Of a stretch of DNA of 64,000 bases, positions 1 to 10,957 are shown piece after piece (position 1 is the stretch's first letter; each line of letters opens with the position of its first letter). Both the position numbers and the translations under genes were made by a program. The DNA is from Pseudomonas sp. JM0905a (GTDB lineage: Bacteria > Pseudomonadota > Gammaproteobacteria > Pseudomonadales > Pseudomonadaceae). Location: contig NZ_JACXBU010000003.1 in assembly GCF_014700075.1 (NCBI RefSeq), forward strand, positions 434,001 through 498,000, read 5' to 3'. The notes under the pieces are model-generated. The model was not told where the DNA came from, made no database searches, and saw only the letters and a program-made list of their open reading frames with translations.

Positions 1-357
1 GTAACGCATGGTCTTGCGGCAGGCCAGGGTGAACTCGATAGGCCAGGTCCGGTCACCCAGCGCGAGCAGGGTGCGAATGACATAACGGGTCTGTGCCTGG
101 CCGTTGGAGCTTTTTATGGTCTTCACCGAAACCACTTGCGCTTCGCAACGATGTCGCCGCTGCACCAGGGTGCCGAGGTGCGCGGTGAATCGAACCCACT
201 GCTTGCCTTTCTTTTCAAAGGGGACGATGTCGCTGGCGTGCAGGGTGGAGGTGCTGGCACCGGTATCGATCTTCGCACGCAGGCCGACCATGCCGAGTTC
301 TGGCAGGGCGATCCATTCGCGGAGTCCGATCACGGAGAGATGGTCGAAAGTCTTCAA
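1..357 (-). CDS. Retropepsin-like ATP-dependent zinc protease family protein (partial, C-terminus beyond window)
   Basis: Reverse-strand frame starting LKTFDHLSVIGLREWIALPE and containing KIDTGASTSTLHA, the D-T-G-A active-site signature of the retropepsin-like RimB/PF05618 family. Members found beside rimK are linked to trimming of glutamate tails added to ribosomal protein S6, but the annotation as a zinc protease is historical and unproven here. The frame is open to the window edge, so only about 119 N-terminal residues are visible. I chose the TTG at 355-357 because no in-frame ATG precedes the conserved N-terminus; a GGAAAG stretch lies upstream as a weak ribosome site. It is transcribed away from hslR. 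In P. aeruginosa the same neighbour order (this gene, then hslR) is known to me from memory. Confidence 0.8.
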   Translation of the reverse strand, partial: MKTFDHLSVIGLREWIALPELGMVGLRAKIDTGASTSTLHASDIVPFEKKGKQWVRFTAHLGTLVQRRHRCEAQVVSVKTIKSSNGQAQTRYVIRTLLALGDRTWPIEFTLACRKTMRY

Positions 358-477
358 TGCAGGCTTTCCGGTAAAGTTGGCGCATTCTAGTGGGCCGATG
401 TGACAACTGCATCTGGCCCTGGCTGAGCTTAGACCGGGCTGGCGAATGGGGCAGCCCGTGCAGGATGGAAACGAGTC

Positions 478-888
478 ATGCGTGCGAAAGAGAAAGACGA
501 CAAAGACGACGACAAGGTTCGCCTCGACAAGTGGCTGTGGGCCGCGCGCTTCTACAAGACTCGCGCCCTGGCCAAGGAAGCCATCGAGGGAGGCAAGGTC
601 CACCATCACGGCGAGCGCTGCAAGCCGTCCAAGGAGCCTCGGGTCGGGGACGAATATGTGATTCGCACCGGTTTTGATGAGCGCACTGTCGTCGTCCGCG
701 CACTGGCGGTGGTCCGTCGTGGTGCCCCCGAGGCGCAGACCCTCTACGAGGAAACTGCCGAGAGCCTGGCCAGGCGCGAAGAGGCCGCCGCCATGCGCAA
801 GGCCGGCGCCCTGGGTATCCAGACCGATGGCCGGCCGACCAAGAAACAGCGCCGGCAGATTCATTTCCTGCGCGGCGGCCACGAATAG
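478..888 (+). CDS. hslR: Heat shock protein 15 (ribosome-associated S4 protein)
   Basis: The 136-residue protein has an S4 RNA-binding domain at about residues 14-77 (VRLDKWLWAARFYKTRALA followed by GGKVHHHGERCKPS) and a basic C-terminus (RPTKKQRRQIHFLRG). Hsp15 binds free 50S subunits carrying a nascent chain with tRNA and helps recycle stalled ribosomes. The length fits the family (about 133 in E. coli). The ATG at 478 follows GGATGGAAAC, a usable ribosome site. It precedes hslO by about 150 bases on the same strand, the usual hslR-hslO pairing, so shared heat-shock control is likely, although I did not identify a sigma-32 promoter. Confidence 0.92.
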   Translation: MRAKEKDDKDDDKVRLDKWLWAARFYKTRALAKEAIEGGKVHHHGERCKPSKEPRVGDEYVIRTGFDERTVVVRALAVVRRGAPEAQTLYEETAESLARREEAAAMRKAGALGIQTDGRPTKKQRRQIHFLRGGHE

Positions 889-1041
889 GGTCACAGTGAA
901 GACTGGCCTCTGCCGCCGGGTTTTCGATCGATAGAAAACGCCCGCATCGGTGATAGACAACCGGCCCTTGGTCAGCCGGCGGATTTGCGCATAAAATCGC
1001 CAGCCTTTCGGCCAAATTGGCCCAAATGCAGCGAGTCCGGC

Positions 1042-1929
1042 ATGACCGATTTCACCCAACGTTTTCTGTTCGACGACACCGATGTGCGCGGCGAACTGGT
1101 CTCCCTTGGCGAGAGCTACGCCCACGTCCTGGCCAAGCATCCCTACCCGGAACCGGTTGCCCAACTGCTCGGTGAGATGCTCGCCGCCGCTTCCCTGCTG
1201 GTCGGCACCCTGAAGTTCGACGGCCTGCTGGTGTTGCAGGCGCGCTCCTCCGGCGCAGTTCCACTGCTGATGGTGGAATGCTCCAGCGACCGCGAAGTGC
1301 GTGGCATCGCCCGTTACCACGCGAGCCAGGTCACGCCCGCCGCCGGCCTGCGCGAACTGATGCCCGAAGGTTCGCTCACCCTGACCGTGGACCCGAAGCA
1401 GGGTCAGCGCTATCAGGGCATCGTCGCCCTCGAAGGCGCGACCCTGGCCGAGTGCCTGTCCAGCTACTTCGACAATTCCCAGCAGTTGCCCACCCGCTTC
1501 TGGCTCAACGCCGATGGCCGCAATGCCCGTGGCATGCTGCTCCAGGCCCTGCCGGCGGACCGCCTCAAGGACCTTGAGGCCCGCGAGGCCAACTGGCAGC
1601 ACCTGACCACGCTGGCCGACACCCTGACCGCCGAGGAGCTTCTCGGCCTGGACAACGAAACCGTGCTGCACCGCCTCTATCATGAAGAAGCGGTACGCCT
1701 GTTCGATCCACAGGTCATCCATTTCCGCTGCAGCTGCTCGCGTCAGCGTTCGGCCAACGCGCTGGTCAGCCTGGGCAAGGATGATGCTGAAGCCCTGCTG
1801 CTGGAAAGCGGCGGCACAGTGGTGATCGATTGCCAGTTCTGCAATCAGCGCTACTCGTTCGACGCGGCGGATATCGCCCAGTTGTTCGCCGGCGGCGGCA
1901 GCGCCGCACCGTCGGAAACGCGCCACTGA
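1042..1929 (+). CDS. hslO: Redox-regulated holdase chaperone Hsp33
   Basis: This 295-residue protein begins [20 protein letters not shown], typical of Hsp33. The zinc/redox switch is intact: Cys230-x-Cys232 ([10 protein letters not shown]) and Cys264-x2-Cys267 ([10 protein letters not shown]). In reduced protein the four cysteines hold zinc; peroxide plus unfolding stress forms disulfides and turns the protein into a cytoplasmic holdase. The upstream frame is open to 985, but the ATG at 1042 gives the family N-terminus. The linker and N-terminal substrate-binding domain look full length. It lies between hslR and pckA. Confidence 0.95.
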   Translation: MTDFTQRFLFDDTDVRGELVSLGESYAHVLAKHPYPEPVAQLLGEMLAAASLLVGTLKFDGLLVLQARSSGAVPLLMVECSSDREVRGIARYHASQVTPAAGLRELMPEGSLTLTVDPKQGQRYQGIVALEGATLAECLSSYFDNSQQLPTRFWLNADGRNARGMLLQALPADRLKDLEAREANWQHLTTLADTLTAEELLGLDNETVLHRLYHEEAVRLFDPQVIHFRCSCSRQRSANALVSLGKDDAEALLLESGGTVVIDCQFCNQRYSFDAADIAQLFAGGGSAAPSETRH

Positions 1930-2123
1930 ACATGTAGTGTGCCCATCGGGTCGCTGCGTGACCGGGGTGCGATTATCGGTCAGGAATATGCCCGACTGAC
2001 AGGAGGTTTCTACCCAAAGCGGGCTTTTCTGGCATAATCGCGCGCACTTTTTTCGCTGTAGGGGGTCGCAGTACCCACTACAAATCGCTTGGAGGACTCG
2101 GCTTTTCGCCGACGGGGAACCAC

Positions 2124-3668
2124 ATGACGCAAGCCAATAACGCCGTGTACACCGATATCAGCGCCGCGCAACTGGTCGAAGAGGCCATCCGCCGTGGTGA
2201 GGGTGAACTGGCCGCCAACGGTTCGTTGGTAGTGAAAACCGGCCACCGCACCGGTCGTTCTCCGGCAGATCGTTTCATCGTTCAAGAGCCGAGCACCGAC
2301 GCCAAGATCGCCTGGGGCAACATCAACCGTCCCTTCCCGGCGGACAAATTCGATGCACTGTGGGCTCGCGTTGAAGCTTATGTGACCGAACGTGAGCGTT
2401 TCGTCTCCCATGTGCACGTTGGCGCCGATCCTGAGCACTACCTGGCCGTCAAGATGACCACCGAGACTGCCTGGCACAACCTGTTCGGCCGTTGCCTGTT
2501 CATCAACCCGGAACAGTACAACCCGCAGTCCCGCCAGGAGTGGCAGATCCTCAACGCGCCGAACTTCGTCTGCGAACCGGAGCGTGACGGCACCAACTCC
2601 GATGGTTGCGTGATCCTCAACTTCGCCGCCAAGAAAGTCCTGATCGCCGGCATGCGCTACGCCGGTGAAATGAAGAAGGCCATGTTCTCCGTGCAGAACT
2701 TCCTGCTGCCGGAAAAAGACGTGCTGCCGATGCACTGCGCCGCCAACGTTGGCGAAGAAGGCGACACCACCCTGTTCTTCGGCCTGTCCGGCACCGGCAA
2801 GACCACCCTGTCCGCCGACCCGAGCCGTTACCTGATCGGTGACGACGAGCACGGCTGGGGCGTGGGCACCGTGTTCAACATCGAAGGCGGTTGCTACGCC
2901 AAGTGCATCGACCTGTCCGAGAAGAACGAGCCGGTAATCTGGAAAGCCATCCAGTTCGGCGCTGTGCTGGAAAACGTGGTGCTGAACCCGGAAACCCGCC
3001 TGCCTGACTACAGCGACGACAGCCTGACCCAGAACACCCGTGCCGCCTACCCGCTGCACCTGGTGGAGAAGCGCGTCGAGGCCAACCGTGCCGGCGAGCC
3101 GAACGCAGTGATCTTCCTGACCTGCGACCTGACCGGCGTGCTGCCGCCCGTTTCCATCCTGAACAACGAGCAGGCTGCCTACCACTTCCTGTCCGGCTAC
3201 ACCGCACTGGTCGGCTCCACCGAAATGGGTTCCGGCGGCGGCATCAAGTCCACCTTCTCCACCTGCTTCGGCGCGCCGTTCTTCCCGCGTCCGGCTGGCG
3301 AGTACGCTGAGCTGCTGATCAAACGCATCCAGGGCTTCGGCTCCAAGGTGTACCTGGTCAACACCGGCTGGACCGGCGGTGGCTACGGTGTCGGCAAGCG
3401 CTTCAACATCCCGACTACCCGCGGTGTGATCGCTGCCATCCAGAGCGGTGCCCTGATCGGCGCCGAGACCGAGCACCTGGATACCATCAACCTGGACGTG
3501 CCGAAGGCCGTTCCGGGCGTCGACACCAACCTGCTCAACCCGCGCAACACCTGGGCTGACAAGGCTGCCTACGACGAAGCTGCCAAGGCCCTGGCCGCGC
3601 AGTTCATCGAGAACTTCAAGAAGTTCGACGTCTCCGACGCCATCAAGAACGCCGGCCCGCAGCTCTAA
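2124..3668 (+). CDS. pckA: Phosphoenolpyruvate carboxykinase (ATP)
   Basis: This 514-residue protein converts oxaloacetate and ATP to phosphoenolpyruvate, CO2 and ADP, the entry step of gluconeogenesis from organic acids. Visible motifs are the kinase-type P-loop [11 protein letters not shown] at about residue 220, the metal-binding DDEHGWG that follows, the [10 protein letters not shown] segment near the N-terminus, and [10 protein letters not shown] near the C-terminus. The length matches bacterial ATP-dependent enzymes. The upstream region has a possible -10 (CATAAT near 2031) and a GGGGAA ribosome site before the ATG. A strong intrinsic terminator follows, so the gene is probably monocistronic. 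Confidence 0.97.
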   Translation: MTQANNAVYTDISAAQLVEEAIRRGEGELAANGSLVVKTGHRTGRSPADRFIVQEPSTDAKIAWGNINRPFPADKFDALWARVEAYVTERERFVSHVHVGADPEHYLAVKMTTETAWHNLFGRCLFINPEQYNPQSRQEWQILNAPNFVCEPERDGTNSDGCVILNFAAKKVLIAGMRYAGEMKKAMFSVQNFLLPEKDVLPMHCAANVGEEGDTTLFFGLSGTGKTTLSADPSRYLIGDDEHGWGVGTVFNIEGGCYAKCIDLSEKNEPVIWKAIQFGAVLENVVLNPETRLPDYSDDSLTQNTRAAYPLHLVEKRVEANRAGEPNAVIFLTCDLTGVLPPVSILNNEQAAYHFLSGYTALVGSTEMGSGGGIKSTFSTCFGAPFFPRPAGEYAELLIKRIQGFGSKVYLVNTGWTGGGYGVGKRFNIPTTRGVIAAIQSGALIGAETEHLDTINLDVPKAVPGVDTNLLNPRNTWADKAAYDEAAKALAAQFIENFKKFDVSDAIKNAGPQL

Positions 3669-3690
3669 GCCGCATCGCGTCCTTGTGAAG

Positions 3691-3715
3691 AAGCCGCCTC
3701 CGGGCGGCTTTTTTA
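3691..3715 (+). terminator. Intrinsic terminator of pckA
   Basis: An AAGCCGCC / GGCGGCTT stem with a TCCG loop is followed by a T-run, 22 bases after the pckA stop codon. Confidence 0.9.
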
Positions 3716-3735
3716 TTGGCCAACGCGTCGAAGTA

Positions 3736-3821
3736 CGTAGGGTGGATGTCGCTGTTTACATCCACCGTCGGAGCCCGGCCTGACCTCGATGGTGGGGCGA
3801 TGAAGCGTGACCCACCCTACG
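3736..3821. repeat. Imperfect inverted-repeat element with CGTAGGGTGG ends
   Basis: The block opens with CGTAGGGTGG (3736-3745) and closes with its reverse complement CCACCCTACG (3812-3821). GGATGTCGCTGTTTACATCC inside forms a second small palindrome. This looks like a dispersed noncoding element of the kind common between Pseudomonas genes. It lies between the pckA terminator and recQ; no ORF is supported in it. Confidence 0.55.
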
Positions 3822-3936
3822 ACCGCACCGAGCCCTACCATTCGCATCGGAGTTCCGGATTCGTCCCACCCATTTGGCGCACCGAGGCGGTGTGCTTCGG
3901 GTCCATGATCAATGCCCCATCGAAGGAGTGATCCCC

Positions 3937-5873
<1,937 letters not shown>

Positions 5874-5877
<4 letters not shown>

Positions 5878-5967
5878 GGGCGAATTCATTCGCCAAGCAG
5901 GCTGAAGGCCTGCCCTTCGGCATTGCGGGACCGCTTCGCGGTCCTTGGCGAATGAATTCGCCCCTAC
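5874..5967. repeat. Dispersed palindromic repeat, copy 1
   Basis: It opens with GTAGGGGCGAATTCATTCGCC and closes with the inverse GGCGAATGAATTCGCCCCTAC (21-base arms, paired over about 94 bases). Internal smaller hairpins include GGACCGCTTCGCGGTCC. Its first bases supply the recQ TAG stop. Related copies are at 12609, 22134, 24333 and 54148. Confidence 0.85.
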
Positions 5968-6108
5968 AGGAAAAGCCAGTCTCCCAACAGGGAGGTCGGG
6001 CCAAACGGATTTTTTGATCGATGACATCGTTATTCAGTGTTGGAAGCGGGCCTCCTGGCTGCTTAGGATGGCGCCACTTTCAATCCAGCTTCTCCCAAGG
6101 ATTCCTAC

Positions 6109-6711
6109 ATGCACATTGACGACGCCATCCGCAGCCGCCGGGCCATCAAGAACTACGACACCAGCTACAGCATGAGCCGCGAGGACAAGGACGCGCTGCT
6201 GGAGCTGGCCCTGCTCGCACCCACCGCTTTCAACCTGCAGCACGTGCGTCTGGTGGACGTCAGCGACCCGGCCCTGCGCCAGCGCATTCGCGATGTGGCC
6301 TGGGGCCAGGCTCAGGTGACCGAGGCTTCGATGCTAGTGATCGTCTGCGCCCGCCTCGATGCCTGGGAGCAGGATTCCGCTCGTGTTTGGGCCGAAGCCC
6401 CGCAGCCGGTGCAGGAGTTCATGGCCGGCGCCATCGACACCTACTACCGTGGAAAACCGCAGGTGCAGCGCGATGAAGTGATGCGCAGCTGCGGCCTCGT
6501 GGCCCAGACCCTGATGCTCGCCGCGCGCGGCAAGGGCCTGGACAGCTGCCCCATGGACGGCTTCGATTTCGATGCCGTGGCCGACCTGATCCGCCTGCCG
6601 GAGAATCATGCCATCGGCCTGATGGTCGCCGTCGGCAAGCAGACCGAGCCGGCCCGTCCGCGCATCGGCAAGCTGGCCTTCGACGAAGCGGTGATCCGCG
6701 ACCAGTTCTGA
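6109..6711 (+). CDS. Nitroreductase-family FMN oxidoreductase
   Basis: The 200-residue cytoplasmic protein has the nitroreductase N-terminus (AIRSRRAIKNYDTSYSMS) followed by LALLAPTAFNLQHVRLV, the region that binds FMN phosphate, and a C-terminal ENHAIGLMVAVGKQ segment. Family members reduce nitro compounds, quinones or flavins with NAD(P)H; the substrate here cannot be read from sequence. AAGGA lies 9 bases before the ATG. In P. aeruginosa a homologue sits at the same place next to a LysR gene. Transcription converges on the LysR gene across a repeat element. Confidence 0.88.
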   Translation: MHIDDAIRSRRAIKNYDTSYSMSREDKDALLELALLAPTAFNLQHVRLVDVSDPALRQRIRDVAWGQAQVTEASMLVIVCARLDAWEQDSARVWAEAPQPVQEFMAGAIDTYYRGKPQVQRDEVMRSCGLVAQTLMLAARGKGLDSCPMDGFDFDAVADLIRLPENHAIGLMVAVGKQTEPARPRIGKLAFDEAVIRDQF

Positions 6712-6718
6712 TGAGCTT

Positions 6719-6831
6719 CGCAGGTTGGCGCTGAGCCCGCGAAGCCCAACATGGAGTGCGTAGCGTTCCCCCTCATTACTGGCATTGGAACGCTGGGCTT
6801 CGCTTGGCTCTGCACCAACCTACAAACGCCG
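6719..6831. repeat. Imperfect long inverted repeat (GCAGGTTGG ... CCAACCTAC)
   Basis: Arms CGCAGGTTGGCGCTGAGCCC and GAAGCCCAAC are answered downstream by GCTGGGCTTCGCTTGGCTC and TGCACCAACCTAC. The arms are imperfect and broken by short spacers. It fills the gap between the convergent nitroreductase and LysR genes and probably folds strongly. It differs in sequence from the GTAGGGGCGAATTC family. Confidence 0.55.
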
Positions 6832-6858
6832 CCGCTGCCTTCTGCAGCGGTGGCGTTT

Positions 6859-7776
6859 TCATATCCGGCCGATGCCCATCAAATGCTCGATCAGCCATTG
6901 CAGGGCTTCATCCTCTTCGCGCTGGGCCACGCTCACCAGATCGAGATGGAAGGGGCCGACGGTGAAGGGCAGGGGATGCACCTGCAGGGGCAGCAGGCCG
7001 GCGAAGTGGTGGGCCAATCGCGCCGGCAGCACCACGCTGAGGTCGGTGCTGGCGACGATATGGGCCGCCTGCAGATAGTTGGGCGTGGTGTAGACGATGT
7101 CCCGCGCCAGTCCCTGTTCCCCCAGCCACTGATCGACCATGCCTTTGGTCTGGCCTCCGTGTACCCAGAGGTGGCGTAGCCTGAGAAAGCCGGCGAGGTC
7201 GGGCGCCTCCTGCAATTGAGGATGGTCGCGGCGGGCCACCAGACGCAGTGTTTCGCTCATCCAGCGACGGCTGGCGAAGCGCGAGGGAATGCTTTCGAAG
7301 CGACCCAGCACCAGGTCCAGTTCTCCGTGGTCCAGCGCGGCGGCGGGCAGGCTCGGGGAGAGGTGGCGGATGGCGATCTTCACCCCCGGTGCTTCCTCGG
7401 CCAGCTGCTGCAGCAGGCGCGGCATGCAGATCAGTTCCACGTAGTCCGTCACGGCGATGGTGAAGCGCTGGCGGCTGCGTGTCGGGTCGAAACCTTCACC
7501 GATCACCAGGCTCTGCTCGATCTGCTTGAGCGCGGCGCGGATCGGCGTTTCCAGGGCCAGCGCCCGGGGCGTCGGCTGCATCGCCCGGCCCACGCGCACC
7601 AGCAGTGGGTCGCCGAGCAGTTCGCGCAGCCGGTTCAGCGCATTGCTCACCGCCGGCTGGCTGAGGGCCAGGCGCTCCGCCGCGCGGGAGACGTTGCGCT
7701 CGCGAAGCAGGGCGTCCAGCACTCGCAGGAGATTGAGGTCGAAATTGGAGATATTCACCAAGGGAATGCCATTCAT
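6859..7776 (-). CDS. LysR-family transcriptional regulator
   Basis: The 305-residue protein has the LysR winged HTH at residues about 8-65 (FDLNLLRVLDALLRERNVSRAAERLALSQPAVSNALNRLR, here cited in parts: ERNVSRAAERLALSQPAVSN) and a periplasmic-binding-like effector domain. The frame extends to a TTG at 7794, but the ATG at 7776 gives a normal N-terminus; neither has a good ribosome site. It is divergent from the acyl-CoA dehydrogenase operon with about 86 bases between starts, the standard arrangement for a LysR regulator of its neighbour. The intergenic gap contains ATCAC and GTGAT half sites and a CCTTAAGG palindrome. The effector is unknown, perhaps an acyl-CoA or acid. Confidence 0.85.
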   Translation of the reverse strand: MNGIPLVNISNFDLNLLRVLDALLRERNVSRAAERLALSQPAVSNALNRLRELLGDPLLVRVGRAMQPTPRALALETPIRAALKQIEQSLVIGEGFDPTRSRQRFTIAVTDYVELICMPRLLQQLAEEAPGVKIAIRHLSPSLPAAALDHGELDLVLGRFESIPSRFASRRWMSETLRLVARRDHPQLQEAPDLAGFLRLRHLWVHGGQTKGMVDQWLGEQGLARDIVYTTPNYLQAAHIVASTDLSVVLPARLAHHFAGLLPLQVHPLPFTVGPFHLDLVSVAQREEDEALQWLIEHLMGIGRI

Positions 7777-7862
7777 CACAAGACTAAATTTCAAAAATAG
7801 TACCGGCTTCCTTAAGGTGATTGGCGATTTGTCTTCCCATCAGAACAACAAGAGGGCCATCC

Positions 7863-9101
7863 ATGACCCAGAGCGCATTCAACATCCAGCGTGCCGCCGT
7901 GATCGGCGCGGGCACCATGGGCCGTGGCATCGTCATGAGCCTGGCCAGTGCCGGCCTCGAGGTCCGCTGGCTGGATAACAACCCGCAGATGCTCGAACAG
8001 GCGCAGGGCGTGGTTGCCGAGACCTACGCTCACAGCGTGCGCCAGGGCCGTATCAGCGAGGCCCAGGCCGCCGAGCGCGTCGCCCGCATCCAGCCGGTGG
8101 GCGGCTACGACGCGCTGGCCGATGTCGATCTGGTGATCGAGGCCGTCTTCGAGAATCTTGAACTCAAGCAATCCATTTTCCGCGAGCTGGATGCCCGTCT
8201 GAAGCCGACGGCCATCCTCGCGAGCAACACCTCCGCCCTGGATATCGATGCCATCGCCGCCGTGACCGGGCGCCCGGAGCAGGTCCTCGGTCTGCACTTC
8301 TTCAGCCCGGCGCACATCATGAAGCTGCTGGAGATCGTCCGCGGTGCACTCACGGCGCAGGTGGTGCTGGACGCTACCCTGGAACTGGGCCGGCGTATGG
8401 GCAAGGTCTGCGTGGTGGCCGGCAACTGCAAAGGTTTCATCGGCAATCGCATGCTCCATACCTACGTACGCGAGGCGCGCATGATGCTGCTGGAAGGCGC
8501 GTTCCCTCATCAGGTGGACAGTGCGCTGCAGGGCTTCGGCTTCGCCATGGGCCCGTTCCGAATGTACGACGTGGTCGGCATCGACCTGGAATGGCGCGCC
8601 CGTGAACTGGCGGGCAAGGGCCAGGATGACCCGGCGGTGCAGGTGGACAATCGCCTCTGCGGCCTTGGCCGCTTCGGCCAGAAGTCGCGCATGGGCTACT
8701 ACCGCTACGTCGAAGGCAGCCGTCAGGCCGAGCACGACCCGGAAGTGGACGCCCTGGTGCTGCAGGTGTCTGAACAGCTCGGCTTCGAGCGTCGCAATGT
8801 GGGTCCCGAGGAAATCCTCGAGCGTTGCCTGCTGGCCCTGGTCAACGAAGGCGCGAAGATCCTCGAAGAAGGCATCGCGGCCTCCAGCGCCGATATCGAC
8901 ACCGTTTACCTCAACGGCTACGGCTTCCCGGCTGACAAGGGTGGGCCGATGACCTGGGCCGACAACCAGGGGCTGCCGGCTATCCGCGCGCGCTTGGAGG
9001 CGCTGGCCGAGCGCTTCGGCGGCCACTGGCAGCCGGCCGCACTGATCCGTCGCCTGGCCGAGTCCGGCCACCCCTTCGCCGATTTCCAACAGGAGGCCTG
9101 A
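7863..9101 (+). CDS. 3-hydroxyacyl-CoA dehydrogenase, NAD-dependent
   Basis: This 412-residue enzyme has the Rossmann motif GAGTMGRGI at about residues 13-21, ASNTSALDIDAIA, and HFFSPAHIMKLLEIVRG with the catalytic histidine. These are followed by two 3HCDH C-terminal helical repeats (GNCKGFIGNR and YGFPADKGGPMTWAD). It oxidises L-3-hydroxyacyl-CoA to 3-ketoacyl-CoA. It lacks an enoyl-CoA hydratase domain, unlike FadB (about 715 residues). The ATG at 7863 follows GAGGGCC. First gene of an operon; the next gene starts one base after its stop. Confidence 0.9.
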   Translation: MTQSAFNIQRAAVIGAGTMGRGIVMSLASAGLEVRWLDNNPQMLEQAQGVVAETYAHSVRQGRISEAQAAERVARIQPVGGYDALADVDLVIEAVFENLELKQSIFRELDARLKPTAILASNTSALDIDAIAAVTGRPEQVLGLHFFSPAHIMKLLEIVRGALTAQVVLDATLELGRRMGKVCVVAGNCKGFIGNRMLHTYVREARMMLLEGAFPHQVDSALQGFGFAMGPFRMYDVVGIDLEWRARELAGKGQDDPAVQVDNRLCGLGRFGQKSRMGYYRYVEGSRQAEHDPEVDALVLQVSEQLGFERRNVGPEEILERCLLALVNEGAKILEEGIAASSADIDTVYLNGYGFPADKGGPMTWADNQGLPAIRARLEALAERFGGHWQPAALIRRLAESGHPFADFQQEA

Positions 9102-9102
9102 C

Positions 9103-10893
9103 ATGGCTTACAAGGCACCCCTGCGCGACATGCGCTTCGTGCTCCACGAACTCTTCGACGTTTCCGCCCACTGCGAGCTGCTGGCCAACGGCCTGGACCG
9201 CGAACTGATCGACGGCGTGCTGGAAGAGGGCGCGCGCTACGCGGCCGAAGTGGTTTCGCCGCTGAACCGCAACAGCGACGAAGAAGGCGTGACCCTGGAG
9301 CAGGGCGAGGTGACCACGCCCAAGGGCTTCCGCGAGGCCTATCGGCAGTACTGCGAAAACGGCTGGGCGAGCATGACCGGCCCGCAGGAATTCGGCGGCC
9401 AGGGTTTCCCGCAGATGGTCGCGTGCAACTTCCACGAGATGCTGATGGGCGCCAGCCTGTCCTTCCGCGTCTACTCGGGCCTGACCGAGGGTGCAGTCGT
9501 GGCACTCCACAAGCACGGCAGCGATGCCCTCCGGCAGGCCTATCTGGAGAAGCTGGTCAGCGGCCAGTGGGCCGGCACCATGTGCCTCACCGAACCCCAG
9601 GCCGGTACCGACCTGGCCTTGCTGCGCACCCGCGCCCAGCCCCAGGCCGACGGCAGTTTCAAGGTCAGTGGCAGCAAGATCTTCATCAGCGGCGGCGAGC
9701 AGGACCTGTCCGAGAACATCGTCCACCTGGTGTTGGCGCGCCTGCCCGATGCGCCGGCCGGGGTGAAGGGCATCAGCCTGCTGCTGGTGCCCAAGTTCAT
9801 CGCCAACCCCGATGGCACGCTGGGAACGAAGAACGCTGTTTCCTGTGGTGCCATCGAACACAAGATGGGCATCAAGGGCGCCGCCACCTGCGTGATGAAC
9901 TTCGACGGCGCCACCGGCTGGCTGATCGGTGAAGCCAACCAGGGCCTCGCCTGCATGTTCACCATGATGAACGACGCGCGCTTCCAGGTCGGCCTGCAAG
10001 GGCTCGGCATCGGCGAGCAGGCGTTCCAGGGCGCCCTGGCCTATGCCCGCGAACGCCTGCAGTCCCGCGCCCTCAACGGGGCGGCGGCACCGGACAAGCC
10101 GGCGGACCCGATCATCCACCATCCCGATGTGCGGCGGATGCTGCTGACCCAGAAAACCCTGGTGGAGGGCAGCCGCATGCTGGCCGCCTACTGCGCGCGC
10201 CAGCTGGACCTGGAGCACGGCCATCCGGACGCGGCCCAACGCAAGGCTTCCAGCCGTCGCGCTGCGCTGCTGATCCCCATCGTCAAGGCCTTCCTCACCG
10301 ACATGGGCCAGGAAGTGGCCAGTCTCGGCGTGCAGGTTTACGGCGGTCACGGCTTCATCCGCGAGTGGGGCATGGAGCAACTGATGCGCGACAGCCGCAT
10401 CACCCAGATCTACGAAGGCACCAACGGTATCCAGGCGCTGGACCTGATCCGCCGCAAGCTGATGGGCGACGGTGGCGCCGAACTGGCTGCCCTGCAGGAC
10501 GAGTTTGCCGCGCTGGCCGATGCCCAGGCTGCACGCACCGAACTGGCCGAGCTGGCCGGTGCTGTGCTGGCGCGTTTGCAGGAATGGCGTGGCCTGACCA
10601 CGACCTTGCTGGACCGGGTGCGGGAGAACCCCGAGGAAATCGGTGCCGCGTCGGTGGACTTCCTGCAGTACTCGGCCTATGCCCTATTGGCGGGTTTCTG
10701 GTTGCAGGCGGCGGCGCGCGCCCAGGACGCCCTGGAGGCGGGCAGTTCGGAGGTGGACTTCTACCAGGCCAAGCTGCACAGCGCGCGCTTCTATCTGCGT
10801 CGTGTCCTGCCCCGTGCCAGCAGCCACCGAGAGGCCCTGCTGGGCGGCGCGGATTGCCTGATGGCGCTGCCCGAGGCGCATTTCGCCTTCTGA
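9103..10893 (+). CDS. Acyl-CoA dehydrogenase, long FadE-like form with C-terminal extension
   Basis: This 596-residue flavoprotein has CLTEPQAGTDLALLRT at about 163 (FAD/substrate loop), GVQVYGGHGFIREW and ITQIYEGTNGIQALDLI in the catalytic C-terminal domain, and about 130 further residues as in the acyl-CoA dehydrogenases carrying an extra C-terminal domain. It forms trans-2-enoyl-CoA and passes electrons to ETF. It starts one base after the hydroxyacyl-CoA dehydrogenase stop, so translation is probably coupled. Chain-length preference cannot be judged. Confidence 0.92.
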   Translation: MAYKAPLRDMRFVLHELFDVSAHCELLANGLDRELIDGVLEEGARYAAEVVSPLNRNSDEEGVTLEQGEVTTPKGFREAYRQYCENGWASMTGPQEFGGQGFPQMVACNFHEMLMGASLSFRVYSGLTEGAVVALHKHGSDALRQAYLEKLVSGQWAGTMCLTEPQAGTDLALLRTRAQPQADGSFKVSGSKIFISGGEQDLSENIVHLVLARLPDAPAGVKGISLLLVPKFIANPDGTLGTKNAVSCGAIEHKMGIKGAATCVMNFDGATGWLIGEANQGLACMFTMMNDARFQVGLQGLGIGEQAFQGALAYARERLQSRALNGAAAPDKPADPIIHHPDVRRMLLTQKTLVEGSRMLAAYCARQLDLEHGHPDAAQRKASSRRAALLIPIVKAFLTDMGQEVASLGVQVYGGHGFIREWGMEQLMRDSRITQIYEGTNGIQALDLIRRKLMGDGGAELAALQDEFAALADAQAARTELAELAGAVLARLQEWRGLTTTLLDRVRENPEEIGAASVDFLQYSAYALLAGFWLQAAARAQDALEAGSSEVDFYQAKLHSARFYLRRVLPRASSHREALLGGADCLMALPEAHFAF

Positions 10894-10904
10894 CCAGGCG
10901 AGCC

Positions 10905-10930
10905 GGCGCACCGCGTGAATGCGGTGCGCC
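10905..10930. repeat. Intercistronic hairpin
   Basis: GGCGCACCGC and GCGGTGCGCC form a perfect 10-bp stem with a 6-base loop between the acyl-CoA dehydrogenase and alcohol dehydrogenase genes. There is no T-run, so it looks like an mRNA-stabilising or REP-type hairpin rather than a terminator. Confidence 0.6.
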
Positions 10931-10957
10931 CCCACAACAACAACGGAGGACGCCCCG

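Noticed and set aside
2010..3476. 488-codon reverse frame opposite pckA
   Set aside because: Antisense to an unambiguous PEP carboxykinase with its own terminator.
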